NCBI GenBank assembly: GCA_030386875.1
Contig: CM059566.1
Span: forward strand, 40,832,068 to 40,896,067
Source of the DNA: Morinoia aosen
Taxonomy: Eukaryota > Arthropoda > Malacostraca > Amphipoda > Talitridae
Direction: 5' to 3'
Length of the DNA stretch: 64,000 bases
Shown one piece after another: positions 12,600 through 22,849 of this stretch (positions are counted from its first letter, which is position 1; every line of letters begins with the position of its first letter). The notes under the pieces are model-generated. The model did not search any database, was not told the origin of the DNA, and saw only the letters and a list, made by a program, of their open reading frames with translations. A program made the position numbers and the translations under genes.

Positions 12600-12746
12600 C
12601 TGTCATGCTAAGATAACTATCACACTAAGGAAACTCACTATTATACTGTGATAACTATCATGCTAAGATAAATATCATACTGAGATAATTATCATACTAA
12701 GATAACTATCATACTAAGAAACTATCATACAAAGATAAATATCATA
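12600..12746. repeat. 17-bp repeat (ATAACTATCATACTAAG), left segment
   Basis: Degenerate copies of ATAACTATCATACTAAG. The same repeat resumes at about 14185, on the other side of the Penelope-like element, and again at 15797-15908. Confidence 0.85.
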
Positions 12747-13108
12747 TTGTCAAATGAAATTCGTATTCAGCTGGAAAATATTATTTTCGGTCGAGCTTTC
12801 GAAATTTTAAACAAATTTCGTTTTCAGGACAAGAGATTGAAGTTTTTGGAAGCAAAGTTATGGCCAAAACAGGTATCCTGGATACAAGGGAAAGATATTA
12901 CATATAAGATAAACGAACGCGGACTTCGGTGGAACATGCAGTAGTCACAGTAATTATTTCAGGAGTGGTTTATAAACATCCGGAATTTAGAGATATCTAT
13001 TGTAGGAATTTGAATTAGTTGTCGAATAGAATGCTTCTAAGTATCTTCTTTGTTTCTTGTTGGAATTTTGAGATACAATTTAATAATTTTGAAAATCTAT
13101 TTAGTGAC
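12747..13108 (+). repeat. Left inverted arm of the Penelope-like element
   Basis: Starts TTGTCAAATGAAATTCG and ends AATCTATTTAGTGAC; matches the reverse complement of 13791-14152 over its full 362 bp. The plus-strand reading frame starting in this arm encodes ...EIRIQLENIIFGRAFEILNK..., identical to the minus-strand product of the other arm over most of its length, with differences near the end of the shared frame. Confidence 0.9.
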
Positions 13109-13148
13109 CCGTATCCCGAACATGTTAGTAAACTAAAGAATTAATTTG

Positions 13149-13397
13149 CTATTTTTCCACATTTTGGCAATGTTCATTGACACGGATTTTTAAATTCCTG
13201 CAAGTTTCACCGATATACACTTATTAATAATTTTTACAACCTAATTTGTACACTACATCGCAACGGTCTCCAGGTGCTTGTTTGTCTTTAATTTTTGATA
13301 AATTTCTTCCTATCAGGTTAATTGACTTCTTTGCTATTTGCACATTGAATGGCCGGAGTATCCTGTTGACACGTTCAGATGTGCCTTTTACATAAGG
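13149..13397 (-). pseudogene. Penelope-like linker and GIY-YIG endonuclease fragment
   Basis: Read on the minus strand, the frame gives PYVKGTSERVNRILRPFNVQ, then a segment ending GDRCDVVYKLGCKN, then two adjacent stop codons, and resumes with VYIGETCRNLKIRVNEH. The YVxGTSE...RILxxF and VVYKxxCxxC...YxGET...RxxEH patterns are those of the linker and endonuclease that follow the reverse transcriptase in Penelope-like elements. The double stop and the missing catalytic remainder show it is dead. Confidence 0.8.
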
Positions 13398-13555
13398 GGC
13401 ACTAAAATAGCTAATTTTTGGGTTCTAATTTTGGCTAATATTTTATCGCGGATTTTTTAGTTCTCTGATTGATTATTTAATCATTTTTCCTTGGTATCCG
13501 TTTTATTGTAGCTACTATTTAATAAATTTTAGTTCATTTTCGACTTAATCATTAC

Positions 13556-13769
13556 TACACAATTTCAAGGCTCTACTAACTAGGGAATCAACAACGCTAC
13601 GTTTTTATTTATTAGGATGGTTTGAAGAGAAATCGAAGTATCGTCCGGTATGGGTTGGTTTTCTGTAAATTCCAAAACTGAGGGAGTTGTCTTCCATTCT
13701 TGTAATTTTCAAGTCCAAAAAGGCGATGGAATTACTTTGTTCCTTTTCGATCGTGAATTGAATGTTAGC
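13556..13769 (-). pseudogene. Penelope-like reverse transcriptase, C-terminal fragment
   Basis: The minus-strand frame includes FTIEKEQSNSIAFLDLKITR, then SFGIYRKPTHTGRYFDFSSN, HPNK, a stop, and KRSVVDSLVSRALKLC. The FLDLxI...YRKPTHTxRYxxFxSNHP...K..VV..LxxRA pattern is a hallmark of Penelope-like reverse transcriptases, C-terminal to the palm. One in-frame stop interrupts it. The catalytic YxDD region is absent because the copy is truncated right after the adjacent arm. Confidence 0.85.
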
Positions 13770-13790
13770 GTTAATATTTCACTAAATAGC

Positions 13791-14152
13791 GTCACTAAAT
13801 AGATTTTCAAAATTATTAAATTATATCTCAAAATTCCAACAAGAAACAAAGAAGATACTTAGAAGCATTCTATTCGACAACTAATTCAAATTCCTACAAT
13901 AGATATCTCTAAATTCCAGATGTTTATAAACCACTTCTGAAATAATTACTGTGACTCCTGCATGTTCCACCGATGTCCGCTTTCGTTTATCTTATATGTA
14001 ATATCTTTCCCTTGTATCCAGGATACCTGTTTTGGCCATAACTTTGCTTCCAAAAACTTCAATCTCTTGTCCTGAAAACGAAATTTGTTTAAAATTTCGA
14101 AAGCTCGACCGAAAATAATATTTTCCAGCTGAATACGAATTTCATTTGACAA
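13791..14152 (-). repeat. Right inverted arm of the Penelope-like element (5' side)
   Basis: Mirror copy of 12747-13108. On the minus strand an open frame enters from outside (from 14173) and runs 75 codons through this arm. The right arm lies upstream of the reverse-transcriptase remnant, so it is taken as the 5' arm. Confidence 0.85.
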
Positions 14153-14184
14153 CAATGGAACCTGGATGTCCACTATTTCAACTA

Positions 14185-14345
14185 ATAAATATCATAGTAA
14201 GATATCATAATAAGACAACCTTCCTACTAAGACTAACCTACTAAGGCGACTATAATACTTAGCTAACTATCATATTAAGATAACCATCATACTAAGTAAC
14301 TATCCTACTAAGATAATCATACTAAAAAATTCAGAAAATTAATTA
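14185..14345. repeat. 17-bp repeat (ATAACTATCATACTAAG), right segment
   Basis: Continuation of the array interrupted by the Penelope-like element: AATATCATAGTAAGATATCA, TAACTATCATATTAAG and similar. More diverged ATAGTTATCAT copies trail to about 14540. Confidence 0.85.
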
Positions 14346-14653
14346 TCATACCTGATAACTGTCATACACGAAAAATGTGAGTTATATTGCATGAAAATTA
14401 TAATAGACAAAAACTGAAATAGTTATCATGGCTCAAAACTATGATAGTTATCGTCGCTAAAAACTATCATAGATGAAAACTGTCGCATTGTCATGGCTGT
14501 TTACAATTATCTTTGAAAACTATGGTAGTGATCATAGCTTTCATCTTCCGTATAATTATTAAATTTGGTTTCTACGCTAATGTCATTGAAGCCTCTCATA
14601 GCATTGTCTCACCCAAGTCCAATGAAGTATTCTTACTTGCGCTTCTTTGGCTC

Positions 14654-15243
14654 GCCTTGTGTTTTTTACTTCAATTTTGATTTTGAAATAACAATGACTG
14701 GGCACGTTCTCTCTATTTTTGATATTGAAGCAAGAATGACTGCGCACGTTCACTTTATTTATGACATTGAAACCGCAATGATTTTGCGCGTTCTCTGTAT
14801 TTTTTTATTTTGAAACAAGAAAGATTGCGCCCTTTCACTGTATCATTGATATTGCTAAAACAATTATTGCTCACGTTCACTTTATTTTTGACATTATAGT
14901 AACAATGACCACGCACGTGTACTTTATTTTTGGCTTTGAAACTACAATGATTGCCCACTTTCACTATAGGTTTGACTTTGAAACTACAATGACTACTCAC
15001 GTTCACTTTATTTGTGATTTTAAAACAACAATGATTGCGCACGTTTACTTTGTTGTTAACAATGAAACTGAATGATTACTCACGTTCACTTCATTTATAA
15101 CAGTAAAGCTACAATGATTGCTCACGTTCACTTTATTTTTGGCTTTGAAACTATAATGATTACTCATGTTTACTTCATTTATAACAGTTAAACTACAATG
15201 GTTGATCGCGTTCACTTTATTGTTGACATTGGAGCGACGATGA
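14654..15243. repeat. 42-bp minisatellite, about 14 copies
   Basis: Unit of about 42 bp: GATTGCGCACGTTCACTTTA, then TTTTTGACATTGAAACTACA, then AT. Copies are moderately diverged across the array, so it is older than the 33-bp and 64-bp arrays. ORFs of 82 and 95 codons across it are artefacts. Confidence 0.93.
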
Positions 15244-15249
15244 TTTTGC

Positions 15250-15796
15250 CCTCCGCCAAAGATGATAATTTGCCGACAATGTTCTGAGTATGGGGGTATT
15301 GCGCAAATATAAGCATGAATTTTTTGTCCGAAATTTTATGCAGGTCTGTTACAGATGAATTAAGGTATATATTTATTTGCTTAAATTGTTCATTTTTTTC
15401 AAAAATATCTACAAGTGCTTTCCAGCGAAATCGTTTACTGAATGAATCTCAGAACACAAGTTTCTCTATAAAAAAATAAGCTACAAAAATTGTTAACTAT
15501 TCCTTAATAGTTTTCACATCCTATCTAACAAACTCATCGAGGTAATTTTTCAAACTTCGGTCAGGAAATCTTTTCAAGTTAGAATAGCGCTTCAAATGCT
15601 CTGTTACTCTGAAATCCATGTTATGTTATCAAAAATTATTCAAAGTTAGTTTTATATTCGAATATAGTTTATAAATTTTCACCCTTACAAGTGATCCGAT
15701 GTAATTTTCGCAATTACATGGATGAAATGTTGAGTATCTACGACAATCCTTTATGGATACATTTTCTCGCCATGAGTCCGGCTCCAGTTTATACCC
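15250..15796. other. AT-rich non-coding DNA
   Basis: No recognisable feature. Confidence 0.5.
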
Positions 15797-15908
15797 ATGA
15801 GATAACTGTCATATTAAGACAACTATCATATTAAGACAACTATCATACTAAAATAACTATCATTCTAAAATAAATATCATACTAAAATAACTATCATACT
15901 AAGAAATT
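15797..15908. repeat. 17-bp repeat (ATAACTATCATACTAAG), third segment
   Basis: About six copies such as AGACAACTATCATATTA and AAATAACTATCATACTA, the same family as at 12600 and 14185, separated by the 42-bp array. Confidence 0.85.
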
Positions 15909-15944
15909 GGTCGTAATAATTTTCTTCAATACCGAAAAGTCAAT

Positions 15945-16115
15945 AAAACTTACCCTAAGTCCAGAGTCATTTGACACACCACGCAATTTAATCTAGCGTA
16001 ATTCAGAAAAAATACCTCATTAAATCTTTGCCATAAGTCTTGTGTCGTGTGACACGCCCCGCTAAATAACTTTAGCGTAATTCCAGAAGAATTAAACCTT
16101 GCCATTAGTCTGGTT
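15945..16115. repeat. About 75-bp repeat, 2.5 degenerate copies
   Basis: Copies share CTAAGTCCAGAGTCATTTGA / CATAAGTCTTGTGTCGTGTGA, then CACxCC-CGC, then TAGCGTAATTC(C)AGAA. Confidence 0.65.
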
Positions 16116-17544
16116 ACATCCGACTATTTACATTCAACACAGCCCACAACGCAAGTTGAGTGCGGTCTCAAAAGCACCCTGGATTTTCACGCTGCGAATT
16201 TCATATCCGTCGAGCAACGGCTACCGTCGCGTGAGGCGTCCCAGTAACTCAGCACAGAATGGTCGTGTTGTGCGGCTGCGTGAAAAAGAACTCAAGATTC
16301 ACTAGGACAGAGTAAGAATTATTGACCAGCCGTGCATAATCCGTCCGTGTTTATACGACAGGTGATGTAAGCTGGCTGTGGCTGTGCTACTTTGTTTTGA
16401 CCACAGAGTGAATTGGGTCTCCGCTTCACACCGCGCCCCAGAACAATGGAATTACATACACATCGAGGTTAAATTCTACACTACCAGCTTTCGTAAGACT
16501 GTGTTCTTTTCCCCTCCATAATCAACGATCCGCCGGAGATTTATACGATGAATGTACTGTGAATTTTTTAATCAACGTAGCATTTTAGAAACTTGAAAAC
16601 AGAGAAAATGTTTTTTTCAATTACAGCATATGCACTAAGTCTCACAAAACAGGCTTGTCACGGAACTCTGCTGGAATCAATATGACGAAGTAAATATGTA
16701 ATGACGATGTTGGGCTCTAAGTATATATCTTCCGGCTACTCCGACTTTGCGATATGTAGAGCTCTCAGATATTGGGTCAGGGTTTTGTCGCTTTTTTGCA
16801 GTGTACAGCACGGAGGAGCAAACCCAGACATCTCGCCTGTAGACGACCGTATCCTAAATTGCTTTCTGGCTTCTTCCAATGACCGAGCGGGCTATGTTAG
16901 TCTGTGCCGAGCCTTTTTCTGATGACCAAAAACGAGAGTTCTTTGCATTGGTTAAACGCTACATAAATGAGAACCGGGTAGTTGAAGCAAATGGGAAGGA
17001 GAATATGATTTGAGGCTTTCAGACGTATATTTGAGACTTTCAGGTTCAAGTGGAATAAATGCATGTATTAATTCCTAAAAATTCTAATTCACGTACTCAT
17101 TTCACATAGAAGATTTATAATATGTCATTTTTGCCCAGTTTTTACTTTCAATGTGAAATATAAATTTGAGCAGTTTTGGTGGATTCGAAAATCCGAATAT
17201 CCACAGAAGACAAAAATGATTTAACTGTTACTTCATTTTTCCTGTACGTAATGCTCTTTCTATAAATATTCATCCAATACGTATTCGCGTAATGTAAGCT
17301 ATACAATACAGTTCTTACTAGTGTATTTACGAACGTATTGTTACTTAATTACCCCGCTTTAAAAAGTACCCTGCAAAATGGTTTTGAAAATTTACTCGAG
17401 CGCGTGCAATGTTTCCTTCGATGGTTCACATTTACTACAGAAACATAATTTCCCGTGTCACTGCTCAAATCTAAACCAAATTCGTTCATTGTGAAATTAT
17501 GCAAAACATCAACATCGTTGAACGTAAACAAAAAGATCATCGTA
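16116..17544. other. Non-coding DNA, no gene recognised
   Basis: ORFs of 66-73 codons only. No splice-supported exon or transposon end was found. Confidence 0.5.
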
Positions 17545-17549
17545 AACAT

Positions 17550-17828
17550 CAGCAGTCATTCCCTCCTAGCGCTATCTCTAGCTGTATCATTCTCTCATAG
17601 CATTTTTTCAGCCATATCATTCGCTGTTACGCTTTTATTTCTATTAATTAATTCTATTTATTAATATTATTTCTTCCCCATATTTCCTAGCAACATTATT
17701 TCTTCCCAACTCTTTCCATGAGCTTTATTTCCTCTCAGCACTTCCCGGCAATATTATTTCTTCCCAGCGCTTCCCGGCAATGTTATTTCTTCCCAGCACT
17801 TCCCAGCAACATCATTCACTGCCAGCCA
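17550..17828. repeat. 29-bp minisatellite (TTATTTCTTCCCAGCRCTTC)
   Basis: The core at about 17690-17828 has about five copies of TTATTTCTTCCCAGCRCTTC followed by CCGGCAATA. Weaker relatives extend left to about 17550. Confidence 0.8.
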
Positions 17829-19199
17829 GAACCTGCTGTAGTTCGCATTTCTAGAACTCGACACTTTGATTAAAGTTTTGAGATTACTGCGAGGTTGGAG
17901 TCCGACGCTGTCATTCTGATCGTCAAATTTCCCGGTTTTTCACGACTTACATCAAGCGAGATGCTTGAGTGATTGCTTCCAAACATCCGGGAGCCTGGAG
18001 GTGCTGCTACTAAAGTTACGAGTTATCGGTGATTAAAGTAAAAACTTTTACCCTTATAAGGGGCGCTTTGGCTTTTCATTCTGAGGGTTGTGAATTCTTT
18101 GACGGACTTTTTAGTTTCTGTTGAAATTCTAAATTGTAAATTTCTAAATTCCGGTTATGAAGTTGTAAATTCCGATTGTGAATTTTTAAGTTATTGTGAA
18201 TATGGATTTGAATTAAGAAAACCACAATACTATAAAATCGACGTTTTCACGAGCTCTGAGCTTAAAATATACTCAGAGTTTTCACCGACGGATCTAGGGT
18301 TTTGAAATTGTAACGTGTCATACATATTGAAATTGAGATGATAAATTGCTAGTAAATATTCAAATGGAAGCAATAAATACATATTTGAATCCAAGATGAA
18401 AGAATGCGTTAATATAAAGTGTTCAGAGCGATCAAAACTCTTGACCAGAGTTCAGTTCTAATGCACAGGTTGAATAATTTTAAAAAGACTGATAAATTCA
18501 GGTGAAGACAGATTCTTTTCATTGCTATCATTATCACTCAGAGGCGACGGGACTAAAATACTTCTTTTTAGGAATTACGTATTAAACATTGAGTGAAAAT
18601 AGCTATCTCATGAATACGAGAGCCGGGATGAAATACTTGAGCTTATTACTGTATCAGAAATTTTTGTGCAAGAACCCCACATGTACGTACAAACGTGCAA
18701 ATTGTAGTCATTAGAGCCTAATGTGGATTTTTCAATTACAGCTCACCTATAAATAAAAAATTATGTAAAAAAATTGTTCATCTTACCGATAAAGAATATT
18801 TAACATCATTCATACTAGTACTTGCCTGAACATGAAATGGAGTACAACGAAACAAGAAACCTAATTCAAAATTAAGAAAGATGTTTTTCAAAATGTACTG
18901 AAGTTCTATTCTTCTGACCCACTTCATTTAACAAACACATCAAAAAATAGAAGAACAACGTGCCCTAAATTCAAAGAAACTTTATTCAATTTAAGTCAAG
19001 AAATTCAGCACCAGCTACAAATTAGGACAAAAATAGCAGCAAATGAAGGTACATATTTCACACCAGAGTGCTGGACGGCGCGAGCCTGACTGCTCTTATC
19101 TAGTTGACGACACCGGACGAGATGTGAAGTCTTAAATAACTCGTGCAAGACATGCGAAGAAAATGTCCCTCTTATCTACATAAACGAGGGCTGAGGGTA
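17829..19199. other. Non-coding DNA, partly low-complexity
   Basis: Around 18120-18200 there is a short degenerate repeat of AATTGTAAATTTCTAAATTC type. Nothing else is recognisable. Confidence 0.5.
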
Positions 19200-19202
19200 A
19201 AC

Positions 19203-19312
19203 ATGTGTGTCACGTGACGTGTGTGCACGTGCAGCGTACGCGTGATGCGTGTATGCACGTGCATGCTGCTTTGGAAGACGTGCAGCGTATACTTGACACG
19301 TGAGCTGGAAAT
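19203..19312. promoter_or_regulatory. Cluster of CACGTG E-boxes
   Basis: The segment holds a perfect GTCACGTGAC palindrome (19210-19219), GTGCACGTGC twice, and GACACGTGAG within about 110 bp, plus several related GTGCRTGY words. GTCACGTGAC matches the CLEAR/E-box bound by MiT/TFE-type bHLH factors. Whether it is a functional regulatory site or a decayed repeat cannot be decided from sequence. Confidence 0.35.
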
Positions 19313-19567
19313 TTGCAGAATTTGAAGGAAAAAAAAGGGATTTTGCATTGCGAGTTATTTGAGACGTATAAATATTGAAGTTTGTAACGCATTTTATGGC
19401 TCTTCAAAATCATATATATAAAAATATTTTTGTTCGTATTTATTCGTTTTTAATTTGAGTGTCAAATTTTCTTTGCTCATTTATTTTTTACATAAAATCG
19501 TGCAGACTATCATATATCCTAAAAAACTTTGAAATAACATCTACCGAATTAAAAAGAAGAGAACAGT

Positions 19568-19821
19568 TGAGTGCAGACCCTGGTTCGAGTCCCTGCGCTG
19601 GTGGCGATTTTCTCTGTTGGGTATAGGGGAAAAATTCCAAGCACAATACCCCACTCTACCCAGGTGTCTGAAATGGGTACCGGTCTTGACCGAGGGAAAG
19701 CGTCATGGCGTCCTGGTGTTAATTATAAGGCATTTGAAAATCCAATGTATAAGGTGATATGTATCAGGCTTGATTGGAAATAAAGCATCCGTAGATGCCT
19801 TCATTATTTATTTATTTATTA
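19568..19821 (+). mobile_element. tRNA-derived SINE, 5'-truncated
   Basis: The RNA polymerase III B box GGTTCGAGTCC lies at 19582-19592, followed by a body with ACCCAGGTGTCTGAAATGGG and TACCGG, a motif I associate with insect and molluscan tRNA-type SINEs. The element ends in a (TTTA)n tail at about 19803-19821. No A box is visible upstream, so the 5' end is truncated or diverged. The 70-codon ORF inside has no support as a gene. Confidence 0.7.
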
Positions 19822-20070
19822 ACTTTGTACAATCAATGCAGTATTTTTGACTCCTGCAATGGCAAAGCTTAGTATCAGTAACCTTTTTTCTAATCATAAA
19901 ATAGAATCAATTAATCCATTAAAAAACCGCCGGTGGATTAATTCAAAAATACATAAAAACTGATTTTCACTTCCTCGATTCCTCATGAAAAGTGGAAATT
20001 TTCGACGGCTTCCGTGACCTCATTATTTTAAGTGAAAGCCTGGAGATGTTAAAGCTCTCACATTGTTTTG

Positions 20071-20461
20071 TGTCCACGTGGTGCACTGCACCTCATCCCG
20101 TGTCCACGTGACGTTTTGTATCTCATTCCCTCTCCACGTGATGTTTTGTATCTCATCCCATGTCCACGCGACGTTTTGTATCTCATCCCGTATCCACGCG
20201 ACGTTTTGAATCTCATCCCGTGTCCACGTGATGTTTTGTATCTCATCCCGTATCCACGCGACGTTTTGAATCTCATCCCGTGTCCACGTGACGTTTTGTA
20301 TCTCATCCCATATCCACGCGACGTTTTGAATCTCATCCCGAGTCACGTGACGTTTTGTATCTCATCCAGTGTCCACGTGACGTTTTGAATCTCATCCCGT
20401 GTCCACGTGACGTTTTGTATCTCATCCAGTGTCAACGTGACGTTTTGTATCTCATCCCGTG
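20071..20461. repeat. 30-bp minisatellite carrying an E-box per unit
   Basis: Thirteen copies of a 30-bp unit, CATCCCGTGTCCACGTGACG then TTTTGTATCT. Most units have CCACGTGACG or CCACGTGATG (CACGTG E-box); others have CCACGCGACG. Three frames on both strands stay open because 30 divides by three; the 92-147 codon ORFs are artefacts. Confidence 0.95.
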
Positions 20462-22619
20462 TTTATTACGAACAATTCAAGACTCAGCACATGAGCGACA
20501 GACGCCATTTGTGTCTGCTTACCCCGGATACGCGAATGAAGTTGATATATTGCTCAGAGTCCACGTAAAAATTCCCTTAAATGCATTCGTTGGCGTCATG
20601 ACAAACGCGCTTGTCTGGTTGTATGCACCGCGACTCAGAAAGTCCGGTCATTTTTCAGCGCCGCAGCAGCGGGAAATTATTCTAATAGCTGAAAAAAATA
20701 AAAGTCTCGCGGAAAAATCCCCGGCTCACTTTTTATTATGTGTTCTCAAAGCAAAAAACGTAATTGAAAAGTTTTTTGCGTCGTGTTTGCGAGAGTAAAA
20801 TACGGTAAAGGAGAAGGGAGCGATTCGAATAAGAATTGAAGCATTAAACACAGTCGTCTTTTGAACTGTTCTTGCACATTTTGTTGTTTGTGTGCGTCCG
20901 TGCGCGAGAATGAAGGATTAATTACTGGAAATATGTTATTGGGCTTGGAATTTTTACTTATTAACAACGAGAAAAATTTAAAATGTTTTCTTAGATTTCC
21001 TTTTTTGTCCTAAAATGAAAATTACTTATTTGTAATTACAGTCTGAAATTGCTCTCCCACACTGGACTATACTAGTAAATAATAAACCATTAGACTCTAA
21101 CAGGAATGAGAACAATAAATATAATTCCAGTGTCAGCGGGTACAGAATTGCGAAAGGGATTGATTCTCTCAGTCTGCAGAGGACTTTCAAAAAAATGGAG
21201 AACGACTAGAAATGTTCGCTTGCATTTATTAGGGGAACTTACAGATTATTACAGCACTTTGAAAACAACTCGATGGAAAAAATAGGTATACACACAACTT
21301 ACACTATCCCTATCTTGTCTCTGGCTTACCCATGGGTGCTCTAAATACTATACCTCTAAATTGCCCTCAGAGTCAATACTGCAAGTGTGTTTCTAGTAAC
21401 TTCAACAACCCATTTCTTCTCACATGTTCCCTTAGCTCACTAGGCTCATCCAGTATGAATGTTTAATCACAGAATGGAGGCCGAACAGTATTCGTAAGGT
21501 GACAGAATCGTATAGAAAATAAATGGATAAAAGTAACCAATTCAGTTAACCCTATAAACGAAAGAGGATTAAAGCTTAAACTACAGATTGTTTTTATTCT
21601 TGTGAAGCAAGAGTCAACAATTATTGGTCCTGTGAGATGCAAAGAAAATTGGTATTGGGAATATTTTCTTCGCACCTCACACCACCTTCAATTGTTCACT
21701 CAAGCCTTTCGAGAATGTAGAAAAATCTCTGCTGCTCAAGTCTCAATCTTCTTTCCTTTCTGGGATTGACTGAATGGAATGTTTTGTACATTTGTATTAA
21801 GATTGTGGTACCACAGCGAATGCTGTTGTTTGGTCACAAAATAGTTCACGGATAAATGTCAAGTTTATTTTGTAACCCTTGCGTTGTTAGCAACATGCCA
21901 AATAAGTTTTAAAAAAAATTATATAATATGTACTTCAACGTTGATGGTCACAAATTATCCAAGAAGTACAAATATTTCACACCTCAATCTGTTTGTCCTA
22001 AAAATACATATTTTTCGCACACTGTAAGAAAAAGTCTCACGTTTTGAAGGGATTGTAATTTTGGGATGACTGCTTTCCACTGGAGCCTACGTATCTGACC
22101 TAAATATTTCGCAGTTCATTGATAATTGATACAAACATTTTCGGTGGGGATAATTATCGCATTTATATACAATCATCACAGGACAACATTATTCCATGGC
22201 TGCAGATATAGCGCCCTGAAAATGAGCGAATCAAAACTATTTTCACCTTAATTTTCAGTGACAAGTTTTTGATCGATGCACATAAATAAAATTGAGTCAA
22301 TGCATAATGCATGAAAGCTTAGTAAATCAATATCCATGAATACTATTAAACAAACGCAGAATGCTTGAAAGCTTAGGAAATATTAAAGACTTTCTCATCA
22401 AACGTAAATCTTATAATGCGCCAATTGTCTCAATTCTCATAATAAGAATTTCACGCGCAAAGCTAGCGAATGTATAGATAGCTTCAAGAATCCGTGATTC
22501 TCATGACAATTCAAGTTTTACAAATGCTTAGCACAAGCATTTATTCATGAATTTAATGTGAGTGTGCTAGTTTCGTGCTCATGTTCAACATATTTTCATC
22601 TTTTATAGCTGGGGAGACG
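20462..22619. other. Non-coding DNA, no gene recognised
   Basis: About 2.2 kb of AT-rich sequence with short ORFs only and no transposon ends or splice-supported frames. Confidence 0.5.
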
Positions 22620-22849
22620 AATGTTACTGATTCCAGAAACTGCTGAGACGCGTGTCACTGATGCCAGAAACTGCTATGACGAATGTCACTGATGCTAGAA
22701 ACTGCTGAGATGCATGTTATTGATTCCAGACACTACTGAGATGCATGTTATTGATGCCAGAAACTGCTGAGATGCATGTTATTGTTGCCAGAAACTGCTG
22801 AGATGCATGTTATTGATGCCAGAAAGCACTGAGACACCTGTTTTTGATC
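22620..22849. repeat. 31-bp minisatellite, about 7.5 copies
   Basis: Unit: GATGCCAGAAACTGCTGAGA then TGCATGTTATT. Central copies are nearly identical and edges are diverged. Confidence 0.92.

Larger units (their letters stand above)
12747..14180 (-). mobile_element. Penelope-like retroelement, degenerate, with inverted 362-bp arms
   Basis: Two arms of 362 bp, 12747-13108 and 13791-14152, are inverted copies of each other with only scattered differences. Between them the minus strand carries pieces of a Penelope-like element: a reverse-transcriptase C-terminal part and a linker with a GIY-YIG-type endonuclease start. Penelope-like elements are known to carry long terminal repeats in direct or inverted arrangement, which fits. 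Most of the reverse transcriptase is missing, so the copy is 5'-truncated internally. About 30 bp outside the right arm (14153-14180) also belongs to the element, since an open frame on the minus strand starts there. It sits within a 17-bp repeat array. Confidence 0.8.

Noticed and set aside
19582-19592. Functional tRNA gene suggested by the GGTTCGAGTCC B box
   Set aside because: No cloverleaf or A box can be formed and the following body is SINE-like with a TTTA tail.
20023-20798. ORFs of 92-147 codons with decapeptide repeats
   Set aside because: Translations of the 30-bp array; several frames open.
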